From NCBI RefSeq assembly GCF_013523125.1, contig NZ_JAAMQJ010000021.1, forward strand, positions 1-64,000: a stretch of 64,000 nt of DNA. The letters are read 5' to 3'. Shown in pieces: positions 18,047 through 26,807 of the stretch. The notes under the pieces are model-generated. The model did not search any database, was not told the origin of the DNA, and was given only the letters and a program-made list of their open reading frames with translations. The DNA is from Pseudomonas entomophila. Its GTDB lineage: Bacteria > Pseudomonadota > Gammaproteobacteria > Pseudomonadales > Pseudomonadaceae. A program made the translations under genes and the position numbers. Position 1 is the stretch's first letter. Every line of letters begins with the position of its first letter.

Positions 18047-18535
18047 ATGGAATCAGTTAGCAAACTACAGCAGATCATCGCTGATCTTCAAGCAGCTGAG
18101 CGTCGTCTTGCGGCATCAAGTACCGACCTAACAACTAACAGCGCTTCCTTGAATATTCCTCAGGATACAGGCCTAAACAATCGGAATACGTATACTCTTA
18201 CGAAAACAGATTGCGACAATCTAATAACCAAAATTTCGGAATTGGAAGAAAAAAATCTTCAGATGCAATCTGAAATTATTAGCTTGACCGATGAAAACCG
18301 CCGATTTGCTCAGGAGCTTTACGATGCACAAAAAGAGAGCATTCTCAAAGCGAAGATTAACGACACTCTACGTGATGAGCAGGAATTATTAATCTCTAAA
18401 CTTTATCAAGTTCAAGAGGAACTTGAATCCTACTACGTTGACAAGATCACTTTAGAAAAGACTCTAAAGGAATCGACTTCTTTTTTAAATGAAGTGAGAA
18501 TGCATATCTCGAACAAGGTAGATCACACCAATTGA
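18047..18535 (+). CDS. Small coiled-coil protein of unknown function
   Basis: The 162-aa protein starts at an ATG with AAGGA 7 bases upstream. It is almost entirely predicted helix: residues about 5-28 and 60-155 have heptad-like patterns (ISELEEKNLQMQSEIISLTDENRRFAQ, shown here only in part). A Ser/Thr/Asn-rich linker separates them. No membrane segment or catalytic motif is present. The stop overlaps the TTG start of the next, very large glycosyltransferase. This suggests the two products act together, for example as a scaffold or length-setting stalk, which is inference. Confidence 0.75.
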   Translation: MESVSKLQQIIADLQAAERRLAASSTDLTTNSASLNIPQDTGLNNRNTYTLTKTDCDNLITKISELEEKNLQMQSEIISLTDENRRFAQELYDAQKESILKAKINDTLRDEQELLISKLYQVQEELESYYVDKITLEKTLKESTSFLNEVRMHISNKVDHTN

Positions 18536-21500
18536 AAACATCCGACCTCGCATCATTAGTTGACCCTTCATGGTATTTAAAAGAGTACCCAGATATTCTT
18601 GATGCCGGGGTCGACCCTATTGAGCACTACGTAAATCACGGCCACAATGAGGGACGTCATCCTTATTTTTTACACTCAAGAAATCTAGAGGAGAAGCTTT
18701 GGTCAGGCTTTTCCAAACTGGCTCTTCAAGAGCTAGAAAATATTGCTTTGGCTAATACTGGCTCATGCATTGAAAAGTCCTATGCAGCATGGGCATGCCT
18801 TAGGTGGTATGTCAGCCATTTTGAATGGCAAAAAGCCAGCTCTTTTATCTTGATTTTAGACAAGCGCAATAAAATATTCCCCCACCTTAGTTATGATATT
18901 TTAAAGTCTAGAGTAGCTTGGGAGATTGGTGATGCTCAACAGCTTTCTGAGCTGAATTTACATTTTCGAGAAACCTATAAAGCTTGCAACGACATAGATT
19001 TAGCAGTTTCCAATATTCTCACTTGCCCGCATTGCACATTAAAAAAAGCCACCCCATGCATTCGCTTGAATAAGATCAATCAGCTGTTTTTAAGATCAAA
19101 TCTTTCAAGCCTGACGCTGCAGGACCCAAGCAAACCTCTATCTATCGACAACATTCATACTTCTACCGCGGGCGTGACTATTGAATCCAAATTAAAAGTT
19201 TCGATAATCATGCCCGCATACAATGCAGCTTTATATATACGCACAGCTATTTGCGGCATTCTTTCTCAAACCTTTAAAAATTTCGAGCTGCTGGTAGTAG
19301 ATGACGGAAGCACCGACAATACTTTTTCTATCTTAGAACAGTTGGCAAGATCAGACAAAAGAATAAAGTTACTGCGACATGAGCAAACTCTTGGCGCATA
19401 TGCGGCCAGGAATACTGCCTTATATAATTCTACTGGATTTTATGTAACTAACCATGACGCTGATGATTGGTCACACCCTCAGCGTTTAGAGCTCATGGTA
19501 GATAGCTTGCAACGAAAACCAGACGCAATCGTAGGTTTGGCCGACTGGGTACGAGCCACTCCTTCTTTGATTTTTGGGATATCTAAAATTCAAAATGGGC
19601 TAATTGAACCCAGCGTTTCGACTTTTATAGTTAACCGTGATGTGCTTATTAAAATTGGCGGCTGGGATGAAGTTAAGGTAGCAGCAGATAGCGAGCTTCT
19701 AGATCGAATAAAAGCAGTATATGGATCAGATACGGTAATCAACGTATACCCAAATGTTCCGCTGGTTATAGCAAGATCAATTGAAACTTCTTTGACAAAC
19801 TCTGCAGCCTCCCACTGGAAAAGCGATTTCTATGGAATGCGCAAGCAGTATAGGACGCTGTATTCAGCTTTTCATGAAAGGCTTATAACCTCTAAAGAAC
19901 CATTTGTATCGACAGGTACGCATAGAATGTTTCCAGCGCCAGCAGCGAATCTTATAACACCATATAAACTTAACTTTGACTTTTTACTTATCGCCGATTT
20001 TTCTAACTCGCCCAATCTCAAAATTATGATTGAGCTTGTAGATACCATGATTTCTAAAAGTCAACTCGTAGGTCTTTGTCATTGGCCTGACTACGACAGT
20101 CATGGCAAATCAGATATCGCCGACTATTTTATAAATCTTGAAATTGACTATTTGCTTAAAACTTTAACATGCGATACAAAATGCACAGCTAAGCATCTTG
20201 TTGTTCTGAACCCTTCTCTACTATCCAAGCCTACAAATTTTATTCCAAAAGTTAAATTCCAGAATTATGCAATAAAAAGCCCAGATAAATTAATCAGCTT
20301 TCTAAATGAAAAATTTATCCACGATGAGTCTGAAATCGTTAGTAATTCCGGAGAGTTCTGGCCTGACTGGTATCTTTTTAACAATGAGGATGTGAGGGCG
20401 CTGAGAATCGACCCACTTCATCATTTTCTCACACATGGCTTGCAAGAGGGCCGTCTTCCAAACCCCGAATTCAATAGCGCCGACTATACGAAAAAAGTTC
20501 CTAGAATTCTGGATGTCTGCTGGCCTCCCTTTATTCATTATCTAAAAATTGGAAAGCCTCATAACATTCCTGGCAACACGAATGAATTTAAAGGCAAGGT
20601 TCCATATCACGCTGACCGTCCAACGGTTTTAGTCGCGGCCCATGCTGCCGGAAAGCTTTTGTTCGGCGCAGAAAGATGCTTACAAGATGTCGTAGTCTCG
20701 CTCAATCGTTTAAAGTTCAACATAATCATCACCGTACCTCAATCAGGCAATGATTTTTACCTTGAAGAACTGAGAGCATTTTCAGTCAAACTCCACATTG
20801 TCCCTTGTTCAACTTGGAAGGGCGAAAACGAGCCGGATAAGTGGGCAATAAATAAATTCTGCCAAATCATAGAAACCGAAAATGTCGATATAGTTTTAGC
20901 TAATACATTAACTCAAAGAGAGCCATTAATAGCTGCCAAATACAAATATAAAAAATCAGTGCTCTATGCGCACGAAGCGCCTCAGCATGATGCTGAGCTT
21001 TGTAGACAAATGGCTTTGGATGCACGCTCAATCACTCATACAATTGGAAGCTTGGCTGATAACATCTGGGTCACTTCAAAATATTCTTCTTCAACCTTCA
21101 AAGACCATAAAAACATCCATATAGTAGGTAATATTTTAAATCCTGAAGAATTTGACATCCCAAATATTATCGAACGAAATAAAATAAAGTTTGCCATTAT
21201 TAGCAGCAACACCCCCAAGAAGGGAGTGCGTGATGTAGTAGAAATAGCTAAACTTTTAAATATAAGTACGCCAAACGCTGAGTTTTTGATCATAGGCCCA
21301 GACAATGATTTCATTCGAGAACTAAAAACGCTTAAAAACGCAGGAGAAATTGGAGAAAATGTCCGCTTTATTGATTATTTGGAAAGCAGCCTTGATGCCA
21401 TAAAGCTTACGAATGTGATTCTTAGCCTGTCTCATTGTCAAGAGACATTTGCACGCACTGTACTGGAGGGGATGGCGGCTCGCCGGCCTGTAGTCGCATA

Positions 21501-21816
21501 CGGATGGGGGGCGCTTCCAGAGCTGATTGAACATGAATGCAATGGGTATCTTGTACCGCCCTTAGATATAATGACCTCAGCAAAATACATTAAAGAACTG
21601 GCTTGCAATCCAGAGAAAATTCTTTCTTTCGGAGAGCATGGCCGCATGCATGTCGTGCGCCATCACAGCCCAGAGTCAATGCAGCTTCAAATCGCACGCG
21701 CACTAAAAACAAACATTAATACCGCTCAAAAATCTTCCTCCGAAAACAATAAGACTGTATTGTCGCAAAGAAAAAAATCCGCCCCCAAAACAACTGCCCG
21801 AAAGAAAAAACGCTAG
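18532..21816 (+). CDS. Giant GT2-GT4 fusion glycosyltransferase with two WYLxxYPD-type modules
   Basis: The 1094-aa protein starts at a TTG that overlaps the previous stop. That start is supported because the first residues already belong to a known N-terminal module (DPSWYLKEYPDILDAGVDP, then HYVNHGHNEGRHP). A GT2 domain begins at about 221 (VSIIMPAYNAALYI, VVDDGSTDNT, NHDADDWSHPQRL). A second copy of the short module lies at about 609-647 (WPDWYLFNNEDVRALRIDP, HFLTHGLQEGR). A GT4-like GT-B domain spans about 696-1060, with the donor-site stretch ETFARTVLEGMAARRPVVAYG near 969. The C-terminus is a Lys/Arg-rich tail ending KKSAPKTTARKKKR. Two different transferases on one chain imply addition of at least two sugars in sequence. 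Confidence 0.85.
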   Translation: MKTSDLASLVDPSWYLKEYPDILDAGVDPIEHYVNHGHNEGRHPYFLHSRNLEEKLWSGFSKLALQELENIALANTGSCIEKSYAAWACLRWYVSHFEWQKASSFILILDKRNKIFPHLSYDILKSRVAWEIGDAQQLSELNLHFRETYKACNDIDLAVSNILTCPHCTLKKATPCIRLNKINQLFLRSNLSSLTLQDPSKPLSIDNIHTSTAGVTIESKLKVSIIMPAYNAALYIRTAICGILSQTFKNFELLVVDDGSTDNTFSILEQLARSDKRIKLLRHEQTLGAYAARNTALYNSTGFYVTNHDADDWSHPQRLELMVDSLQRKPDAIVGLADWVRATPSLIFGISKIQNGLIEPSVSTFIVNRDVLIKIGGWDEVKVAADSELLDRIKAVYGSDTVINVYPNVPLVIARSIETSLTNSAASHWKSDFYGMRKQYRTLYSAFHERLITSKEPFVSTGTHRMFPAPAANLITPYKLNFDFLLIADFSNSPNLKIMIELVDTMISKSQLVGLCHWPDYDSHGKSDIADYFINLEIDYLLKTLTCDTKCTAKHLVVLNPSLLSKPTNFIPKVKFQNYAIKSPDKLISFLNEKFIHDESEIVSNSGEFWPDWYLFNNEDVRALRIDPLHHFLTHGLQEGRLPNPEFNSADYTKKVPRILDVCWPPFIHYLKIGKPHNIPGNTNEFKGKVPYHADRPTVLVAAHAAGKLLFGAERCLQDVVVSLNRLKFNIIITVPQSGNDFYLEELRAFSVKLHIVPCSTWKGENEPDKWAINKFCQIIETENVDIVLANTLTQREPLIAAKYKYKKSVLYAHEAPQHDAELCRQMALDARSITHTIGSLADNIWVTSKYSSSTFKDHKNIHIVGNILNPEEFDIPNIIERNKIKFAIISSNTPKKGVRDVVEIAKLLNISTPNAEFLIIGPDNDFIRELKTLKNAGEIGENVRFIDYLESSLDAIKLTNVILSLSHCQETFARTVLEGMAARRPVVAYGWGALPELIEHECNGYLVPPLDIMTSAKYIKELACNPEKILSFGEHGRMHVVRHHSPESMQLQIARALKTNINTAQKSSSENNKTVLSQRKKSAPKTTARKKKR

Positions 21817-21842
21817 TTAACATTGTAGCATAGGCATAACAA

Positions 21843-21867
21843 GAGGCTGGACATTCAAGCCAGCCTC
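21843..21867 (+). terminator. Stem-loop between the GT2-GT4 gene and the GH56-like gene
   Basis: An 8-bp perfect stem GAGGCTGG/CCAGCCTC encloses a 9-base loop and is followed by an A/T-rich stretch (ATAAAATAATT), not a pure T-run. It lies in the 94-bp gap between two plus-strand genes. It may attenuate transcription into the hydrolase gene rather than end it fully. Confidence 0.5.
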
Positions 21868-21910
21868 ATAAAATAATTAATTTACAGAATTCAAGAAATA
21901 GGATTTATAA

Positions 21911-22768
21911 ATGTGGCCTCTGAAAGCTTTCAAAATTTCCAACCATTGGCCTATGTTAGCCTTTTTATTTTTAAACAACACTTGCTATGCTTTTGAAATA
22001 TATACTTATCTTCCCTACAGCACATCGTCTTTCGTAGAGCATCATGGGAACGCCCTAGATAAAATCTACAGTGCACATAACATAAAAAAAATAAAGCTTG
22101 TTTATGATGAAAATCTTCTCGCATTACCCGCAGATCCAGCCAATAGAAAGTACGCTCTAGCAGCACCTCAAAAAATTCATTCTGTAGCTTCAAAAGACGC
22201 CTACCAAAATGACTCTCTAGTTTCTCTTGATATAGAAAGCTGGAACCGATTTGATACAGAGACACCCACTAAGATTTTAAATATATTAAAAACCTACCGA
22301 AATTCAAGCCCCAATACTACATTAGGGTTATACGCAACTGTTCCACAGAACACTTATAAATGGGATTCTAGCAAGATTGAATTTTACGAAAAAATGAACA
22401 GGCAATATATCGATGTCGCCCAAGAAGTTGACTACTTTAGCCCCTCCTTATACAACTACTCGGGAAGAGACTTTTCTAGTTGGCTAGAAGGCGCAAAGTA
22501 CAACATAGCAGCCGCAAAAAAATACTCTCTCACAAAAAAAGTGCTTCCTTATATTACACCTGAGGTTTCCAACAACGGCATTACAAGCTGGCTTTCTTAC
22601 GATGAAATGCTTATGCGCTTGAAGGCGTTAGAGTCTTTAGGGGCAGACGGCTGTATTATTTGGGGAAGTAGCCAGTCTCGTGACACATCAGGAGCAAGAC
22701 CTTCCTTGAACCCTTATTCTGGGTGGTTCAAGGCAATACTAGATTTTTCTACTATGCAAAATCGCTAA
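21911..22768 (+). CDS. Putative secreted GH56 (hyaluronidase-family) glycoside hydrolase
   Basis: The 285-aa protein begins with a signal peptide (hydrophobic core about 14-22, likely cleavage after CYA at about 27), so it acts in the periplasm or outside. The GH56 catalytic pair DxE is present as D107/E109 in SLDIESW, like VIDFESW of bee venom hyaluronidase. Further correspondences recalled from that enzyme are GLYATVP (Y141), SPSLYNY (Y181), KKVLPYI, and LGADGCIIWGSS (W251) against LGADGFIIWGSS. These cover all the known active-site positions (Asp, Glu, two Tyr, Trp). GH56 enzymes cut hyaluronan and chondroitin. The gene closes the cluster that contains a glycosaminoglycan-synthase-like gene and ugd. 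Activity is inferred. Confidence 0.8.
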   Translation: MWPLKAFKISNHWPMLAFLFLNNTCYAFEIYTYLPYSTSSFVEHHGNALDKIYSAHNIKKIKLVYDENLLALPADPANRKYALAAPQKIHSVASKDAYQNDSLVSLDIESWNRFDTETPTKILNILKTYRNSSPNTTLGLYATVPQNTYKWDSSKIEFYEKMNRQYIDVAQEVDYFSPSLYNYSGRDFSSWLEGAKYNIAAAKKYSLTKKVLPYITPEVSNNGITSWLSYDEMLMRLKALESLGADGCIIWGSSQSRDTSGARPSLNPYSGWFKAILDFSTMQNR

Positions 22769-22936
22769 AACTCTCGATGACATGATTTCAATCGTAACAC
22801 TTACCCCGACCTCTTAACCCCCCATATCAATTGCATTCATGATACGCTCTCATACAGCATGTGCTAAACCAGGTTAAAAGTGATACATTCACAATAAATT
22901 CATCATTGTTCGTTGTATATCCCGCTAAGGGCTCCC

Positions 22937-23818
22937 ATGACTCGTAAAGGCCTCATACTCGCGGGTGGCTCCGGCACCCGCCTCCACCCCGCTACCCTCT
23001 CCGTCTCCAAACAGCTGCTGCCTGTCTACGACAAGCCGATGATCTACTACCCGCTCAGCACCCTGCTGCTCGCTGGTATCCGCGACATCCTGATCATCTC
23101 CACGCCCCAAGACACCCCTCGCTTCCAGCAGCTTCTGGGAGACGGCAGCCATTGGGGTCTCAACCTCGCCTATGCCGTACAGCCTAGTCCAGACGGCCTT
23201 GCTCAGGCCTTCACGATCGGTGCTGATTTCATCGGTAACGACCCTTCGGCGCTGGTCCTCGGTGACAACATCTTCTACGGCCATGACTTCCAGTCCCTGC
23301 TCCGCAATGCCAACGCGCGTGAGCAAGGCGCTTCGGTATTTGCCTATCACGTTCACGATCCTGAGCGGTATGGCGTTGCCGACTTCGACCAGCACGGGCG
23401 CGTCTTGTCCCTGGAAGAAAAGCCCACCACGCCAAAGTCAAACTATGCCGTGACCGGTCTGTACTTCTACGACAACCAGGTCGTCGAACTGGCACGCAGC
23501 CTGCGGCCCTCGGCACGGGGTGAGCTGGAAATCACTGATCTGAACATGTTGTACCTGCAACAGCAGAAGCTCCACGTCGAGATCATGGGCCGTGGTTACG
23601 CCTGGCTGGACACGGGCACGCACGACAGCCTCCTGGAAGCTGGCCAATACATCGCGACCCTCGAGCGCCGCCAAGGCCTCAAGGTCGCCTGCCCTGAAGA
23701 GATCTGCTATCGCGCGGGCTGGATCGATGCCGAACAGCTGGAGCGCCTGGCTCAGCCGTTGATCAAGAACGGCTACGGGCAGTACCTGCAAAGCGTCTTG
23801 AAAGAAAAGGTGTTCTGA
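22937..23818 (+). CDS. rmlA: Glucose-1-phosphate thymidylyltransferase
   Basis: The 293-aa enzyme makes dTDP-glucose from dTTP and glucose-1-phosphate, the first step of dTDP-L-rhamnose synthesis. The start giving [11 protein letters not shown] is supported by CTAAGG upstream and by the family N-terminus; eight residues further upstream are not typical. The nucleotide-binding loop [37 protein letters not shown] and GLYFYDNQV are all standard. Base composition returns abruptly to GC-rich at this gene. The stop overlaps the rmlC start (TGATG). Confidence 0.96.
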   Translation: MTRKGLILAGGSGTRLHPATLSVSKQLLPVYDKPMIYYPLSTLLLAGIRDILIISTPQDTPRFQQLLGDGSHWGLNLAYAVQPSPDGLAQAFTIGADFIGNDPSALVLGDNIFYGHDFQSLLRNANAREQGASVFAYHVHDPERYGVADFDQHGRVLSLEEKPTTPKSNYAVTGLYFYDNQVVELARSLRPSARGELEITDLNMLYLQQQKLHVEIMGRGYAWLDTGTHDSLLEAGQYIATLERRQGLKVACPEEICYRAGWIDAEQLERLAQPLIKNGYGQYLQSVLKEKVF

Positions 23819-24366
23819 TGCAGGCCGTCCGTCTAGCAATCCCCGATGTCGTGCTGCTCACCCCGAAAGTCTTCGGCGACGACCGCGGCTTCTTCTACGA
23901 AAGCTTCAACGCCCGTGCCTTCGAAGCCGCCACCGGCCTGAACCCGGACTTCGTGCAAGACAACCACTCCCGCTCGGTCAAGGGCGTGCTGCGTGGCCTG
24001 CACTACCAGCTGGCACCCCACGCCCAGGGCAAGCTCGTGCGTGTGGTCCAGGGCGAGGTCTTCGACGTGGCGGTGGACATCCGTCGCGCCTCGCCGACCT
24101 TCGGTCAGTGGGTCGGCGCCGTGCTGTCCGACGAGAACAAGAACCAGCTGTGGATCCCGCCAGGGTTCGCGCACGGTTTCGTCACCCTGAGCGACACTGC
24201 CGAGTTCCTCTACAAGACGACGGATGTCTATTCACCCGAGTGCGAGCGCTGCATCGCCTGGGATGACCCGACCCTCGCCATCGATTGGCCCATCGATTAC
24301 GCACCCAGCTTGTCCGGCAAGGACCAGCTGGGCGTGGCGTTGAACGACGCCGACGTCTTCGAGTGA
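23818..24366 (+). CDS. rmlC: dTDP-4-dehydrorhamnose 3,5-epimerase
   Basis: The 182-aa cupin-fold epimerase carries the family stretches DDRGFFYESFN, FVQDNHSRSVKGVLRGLHYQ with the catalytic His, and IPPGFAHGFVTLSD. It converts dTDP-4-keto-6-deoxyglucose to the L-lyxo form in dTDP-L-rhamnose synthesis. It is translationally coupled to rmlA. The other two pathway genes, rmlB and rmlD, are not in this window, so the pathway must be completed elsewhere in the genome. Confidence 0.96.
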   Translation: MQAVRLAIPDVVLLTPKVFGDDRGFFYESFNARAFEAATGLNPDFVQDNHSRSVKGVLRGLHYQLAPHAQGKLVRVVQGEVFDVAVDIRRASPTFGQWVGAVLSDENKNQLWIPPGFAHGFVTLSDTAEFLYKTTDVYSPECERCIAWDDPTLAIDWPIDYAPSLSGKDQLGVALNDADVFE

Positions 24367-24375
24367 CGGGAAGCG

Positions 24376-24399
24376 GGGCTGTGGCATCTGCCGCAGCCC
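24376..24399 (+). terminator. Strong hairpin after rmlC
   Basis: GGGCTGTGGC pairs with GCCGCAGCCC around an ATCT loop (10-bp stem with one G-T pair), 10 bases after the rmlC stop. No T-run follows, so it may be a Rho-type or processing hairpin rather than a classical terminator. Confidence 0.45.
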
Positions 24400-24512
24400 T
24401 GCGTCATCGACGATGCTCCGTTTTCACGCCTTTCGACCGGGATAAGGCGCATTGACAGGGTCTTGCGCAGGGTCCAGCATTTCCCCCTTTGTCCCCGCCA
24501 GTGACCCCGCAC

Positions 24513-25625
24513 ATGCCCGCTGCATCCCCTTCGCTCGAACGGCTGTATACCTTGGACACCCTGCGCGGCCTCGCTGCGCTCAGTGTGGTGTTCTGGCACT
24601 GGCAACACTTCTTCTATGTCGGTGACAGCCCGGCCGCCTTCGAGGTCGCACGCCAGCCTTTTTTCAGCCTGCTCACACCGCTCTACCAATACGGTGGGTT
24701 GGCAGTGCAGCTGTTCTTCTCCATTTCAGGGTTCGTGTTCTTCTGGCTGTTCGGCCAGCGCGTGGCGGCTGGGAGCCTGGGCGTGCGCAGTTTTGTCGTG
24801 GACCGCTTGAGCCGCCTTTATCCGTTGCACCTGCTTACGCTAGGTGGGGTTGCCGTGCTCCAGGCCCTCTACGCCACAGGCCATGGCACTTATTTCGTCT
24901 ACCCTTTCAACGACGCCTACCATGCCGTGCTCAACCTGCTGCTCGCGCCCGCCTGGGGCCTCGAGCGGGGATGGTCGTACAACGCGCCCATCTGGTCGGT
25001 CTCGGTCGAGGTTCTGCTGTATGCCTTGTTCTTCATCCTTTGCCTGACTGGTCGCTGGCGTTGGTTGCTGGCGGCCATCGCCTGTGGTGCGGGGTTCGTG
25101 CTGTATCCGGGCAGTTACAAGATCGGCAGTGGGTTGCTGTGCTTCTTCGCCGGTGGGCTGGCCTATGGCGTCCTCTGGCAACTGCGACGCGGGTGTGGGT
25201 CGGGCCTTGCGTTGCTGGTGTGTGGCTGCATCGCGTCAGGTGCATGGGCTGCGCAACTCTGGTTGTGCGAGACGCTCAATGTCTACCTGGTGATGGGTTT
25301 GTGTTTTCCGGCCACGCTGGCCACGTTGGCAGCGGCCGGGCTGCACTGGCCTGGGCTGTGGCGCCGTACTGGCTGGATCGGTGATATCAGCTACTCCTCC
25401 TACCTGCTGCACTTTCCGTTGCAGATCGTGTTTGCGCTGGCCTTCGACCGTCTGGGCTTCGATCGCGCGGTCTTCTATCAGCCCTGGGTGATGCTGTCGT
25501 TCTTCATGGTGCTGCTCCCCATGAGCCTGGCCTGTCATCGATGGGTCGAGCGTCCGGCGCAACGCTGGTTGCGCAACAGTCGCCTGGCGGGCGTTCGACA
25601 ACCTGGCGGACGGGTCGCGGTGTAG
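24513..25625 (+). CDS. Acyltransferase 3 family membrane protein, probable O-antigen acetyltransferase
   Basis: The protein is 370 aa from the ATG at 24513 (MPAASPSLERLYTLDTLRG); GTG or TTG starts 12 and 24 bases upstream are also possible and no ribosome site decides. The N-terminus TLDTLRGLAALSVVFWHW has the conserved His of the OafA/YrhL acyltransferase 3 family. About ten hydrophobic segments follow. Family members transfer acetyl or other acyl groups to surface sugars across the inner membrane. The location in the O-antigen block fits O-acetylation of the polysaccharide. Confidence 0.85.
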   Translation: MPAASPSLERLYTLDTLRGLAALSVVFWHWQHFFYVGDSPAAFEVARQPFFSLLTPLYQYGGLAVQLFFSISGFVFFWLFGQRVAAGSLGVRSFVVDRLSRLYPLHLLTLGGVAVLQALYATGHGTYFVYPFNDAYHAVLNLLLAPAWGLERGWSYNAPIWSVSVEVLLYALFFILCLTGRWRWLLAAIACGAGFVLYPGSYKIGSGLLCFFAGGLAYGVLWQLRRGCGSGLALLVCGCIASGAWAAQLWLCETLNVYLVMGLCFPATLATLAAAGLHWPGLWRRTGWIGDISYSSYLLHFPLQIVFALAFDRLGFDRAVFYQPWVMLSFFMVLLPMSLACHRWVERPAQRWLRNSRLAGVRQPGGRVAV

Positions 25626-26012
25626 CCCTGTGGCGCCTGGCGTTCTCTGGTATCCTCAGGCGATTTTTTCGGCAGGCTGCACCCCGATGGCAGGCGGGTC
25701 TGCACCGGGCTGGGCATGCATGCGCATGGCCCGGTGGCATGCGCGTGATGCCCGTTGTCGTACCCGAAGGCTTCGACAAGGCCTTCGCCTGGTGAGTCAT
25801 CGATCTCATCCCCTGTCTGTCGGCACATCGCCCCCTCCCGACCCTGAATCGGTGAGGACGACGGCTACAGCCACCCGTGAAGAAAACTGTCAAGCTGCCG
25901 GATTGGACTCGGCAGCCGTTCAGCAGGTGCTGGGCCACCTCGGGCTGAGCGAAGAACCAACGCACTGAAACAGCGTCTCATGGCGCTCCAGTACCTTAAG
26001 AAAGGAGATCAC
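25626..26012. other. 387-bp gap between the acyltransferase and wzm, with a possible gene remnant
   Basis: No gene with a good start and ribosome site is seen. A plus-strand frame runs to a stop at 25968. Its last 38 or so codons read like real protein (REENCQAAGLDSAAVQQVLG), while the earlier part does not. It may be the tail of a decayed gene. Around 25894-25916 GCTGCCG and CGGCAGC form a hairpin. The gap probably also holds the promoter of the wzm operon, though I see no clear -35/-10 pair. Confidence 0.4.
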
Positions 26013-26807
26013 ATGTTTGGATTATTGAGAGGGCTATTCAGCTATCGCAGCTTTATCGCCACCTCGATCCGCAACGAGTTCGTTTCTCGATTCTCGCGGA
26101 GTAGCCTTGGCGGGCTGTGGATGATCATCAACCCCTTGGCGAACGTGCTGATCTACGCCCTGATCCTGTCGAACGTGCTGGCGGCGAAGCTGCCGGGCAT
26201 CGACAACAAGTATGCGTATGCCCTGTACCTGATGGCCGGTACCCTGGCCTGGAGCCTGTTTTCCGAGATCGTCAACCGCTGCCTGACGCTGTTCATCGAG
26301 AACGGCAACCTGATGAAGAAGATGAAGTTTCCCAGGATCACCCTGCCCTTCATCGTCCTGGGTTCGGCGTTGCTCAACAATTTCCTGCTGCTGCTGTCCG
26401 TCCTGGGCGTGTTCATCTGCCTTGGTCATCTGCCGACGTGGCAGATGCTGTGGGCGGTGCCCTTGATCCTGACCGTCGCCGCGCTGGCGATGGGCGTGGG
26501 CCTGGTACTGGGTGTGCTGAACGTCTTCGTCAGGGACATTGGCCAGGTCGTTCCCATCGTGTTGCAGATCCTGTTCTGGTTCACCCCGATCGTGTACCCG
26601 ATCAACATCATTCCTGAAGACCTGCAGTCGTTGATCGGCTACAACCCCATGCTGCCCCTGGTCACCGCCTACCATGACGTGTTCGTCTACGGCCTGTCCC
26701 CCGACTTCATGGCGTTGACCAGCACGATTGCGCTGACCCTCGTGCTGCTGGCATTGGGTCTTTACATTTTCCGCCGCGCGGCGCCTGAAATGGTGGATGC
26801 CCTATGA
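26013..26807 (+). CDS. wzm: O-antigen ABC transporter permease
   Basis: The ATG at 26013 follows a near-perfect ribosome site (AAAGGAG, 6 bases before) and gives 264 aa starting MFGLLRGLFSYRS; upstream codons are not family-like. The sequence has six hydrophobic segments and the ABC-2 hallmark SRSSLGGLWMIINPL near the N-terminus. Together with Wzt it flips a complete lipid-linked O-polysaccharide across the inner membrane. Its stop overlaps the wzt start by 4 bases. Confidence 0.93.
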   Translation: MFGLLRGLFSYRSFIATSIRNEFVSRFSRSSLGGLWMIINPLANVLIYALILSNVLAAKLPGIDNKYAYALYLMAGTLAWSLFSEIVNRCLTLFIENGNLMKKMKFPRITLPFIVLGSALLNNFLLLLSVLGVFICLGHLPTWQMLWAVPLILTVAALAMGVGLVLGVLNVFVRDIGQVVPIVLQILFWFTPIVYPINIIPEDLQSLIGYNPMLPLVTAYHDVFVYGLSPDFMALTSTIALTLVLLALGLYIFRRAAPEMVDAL

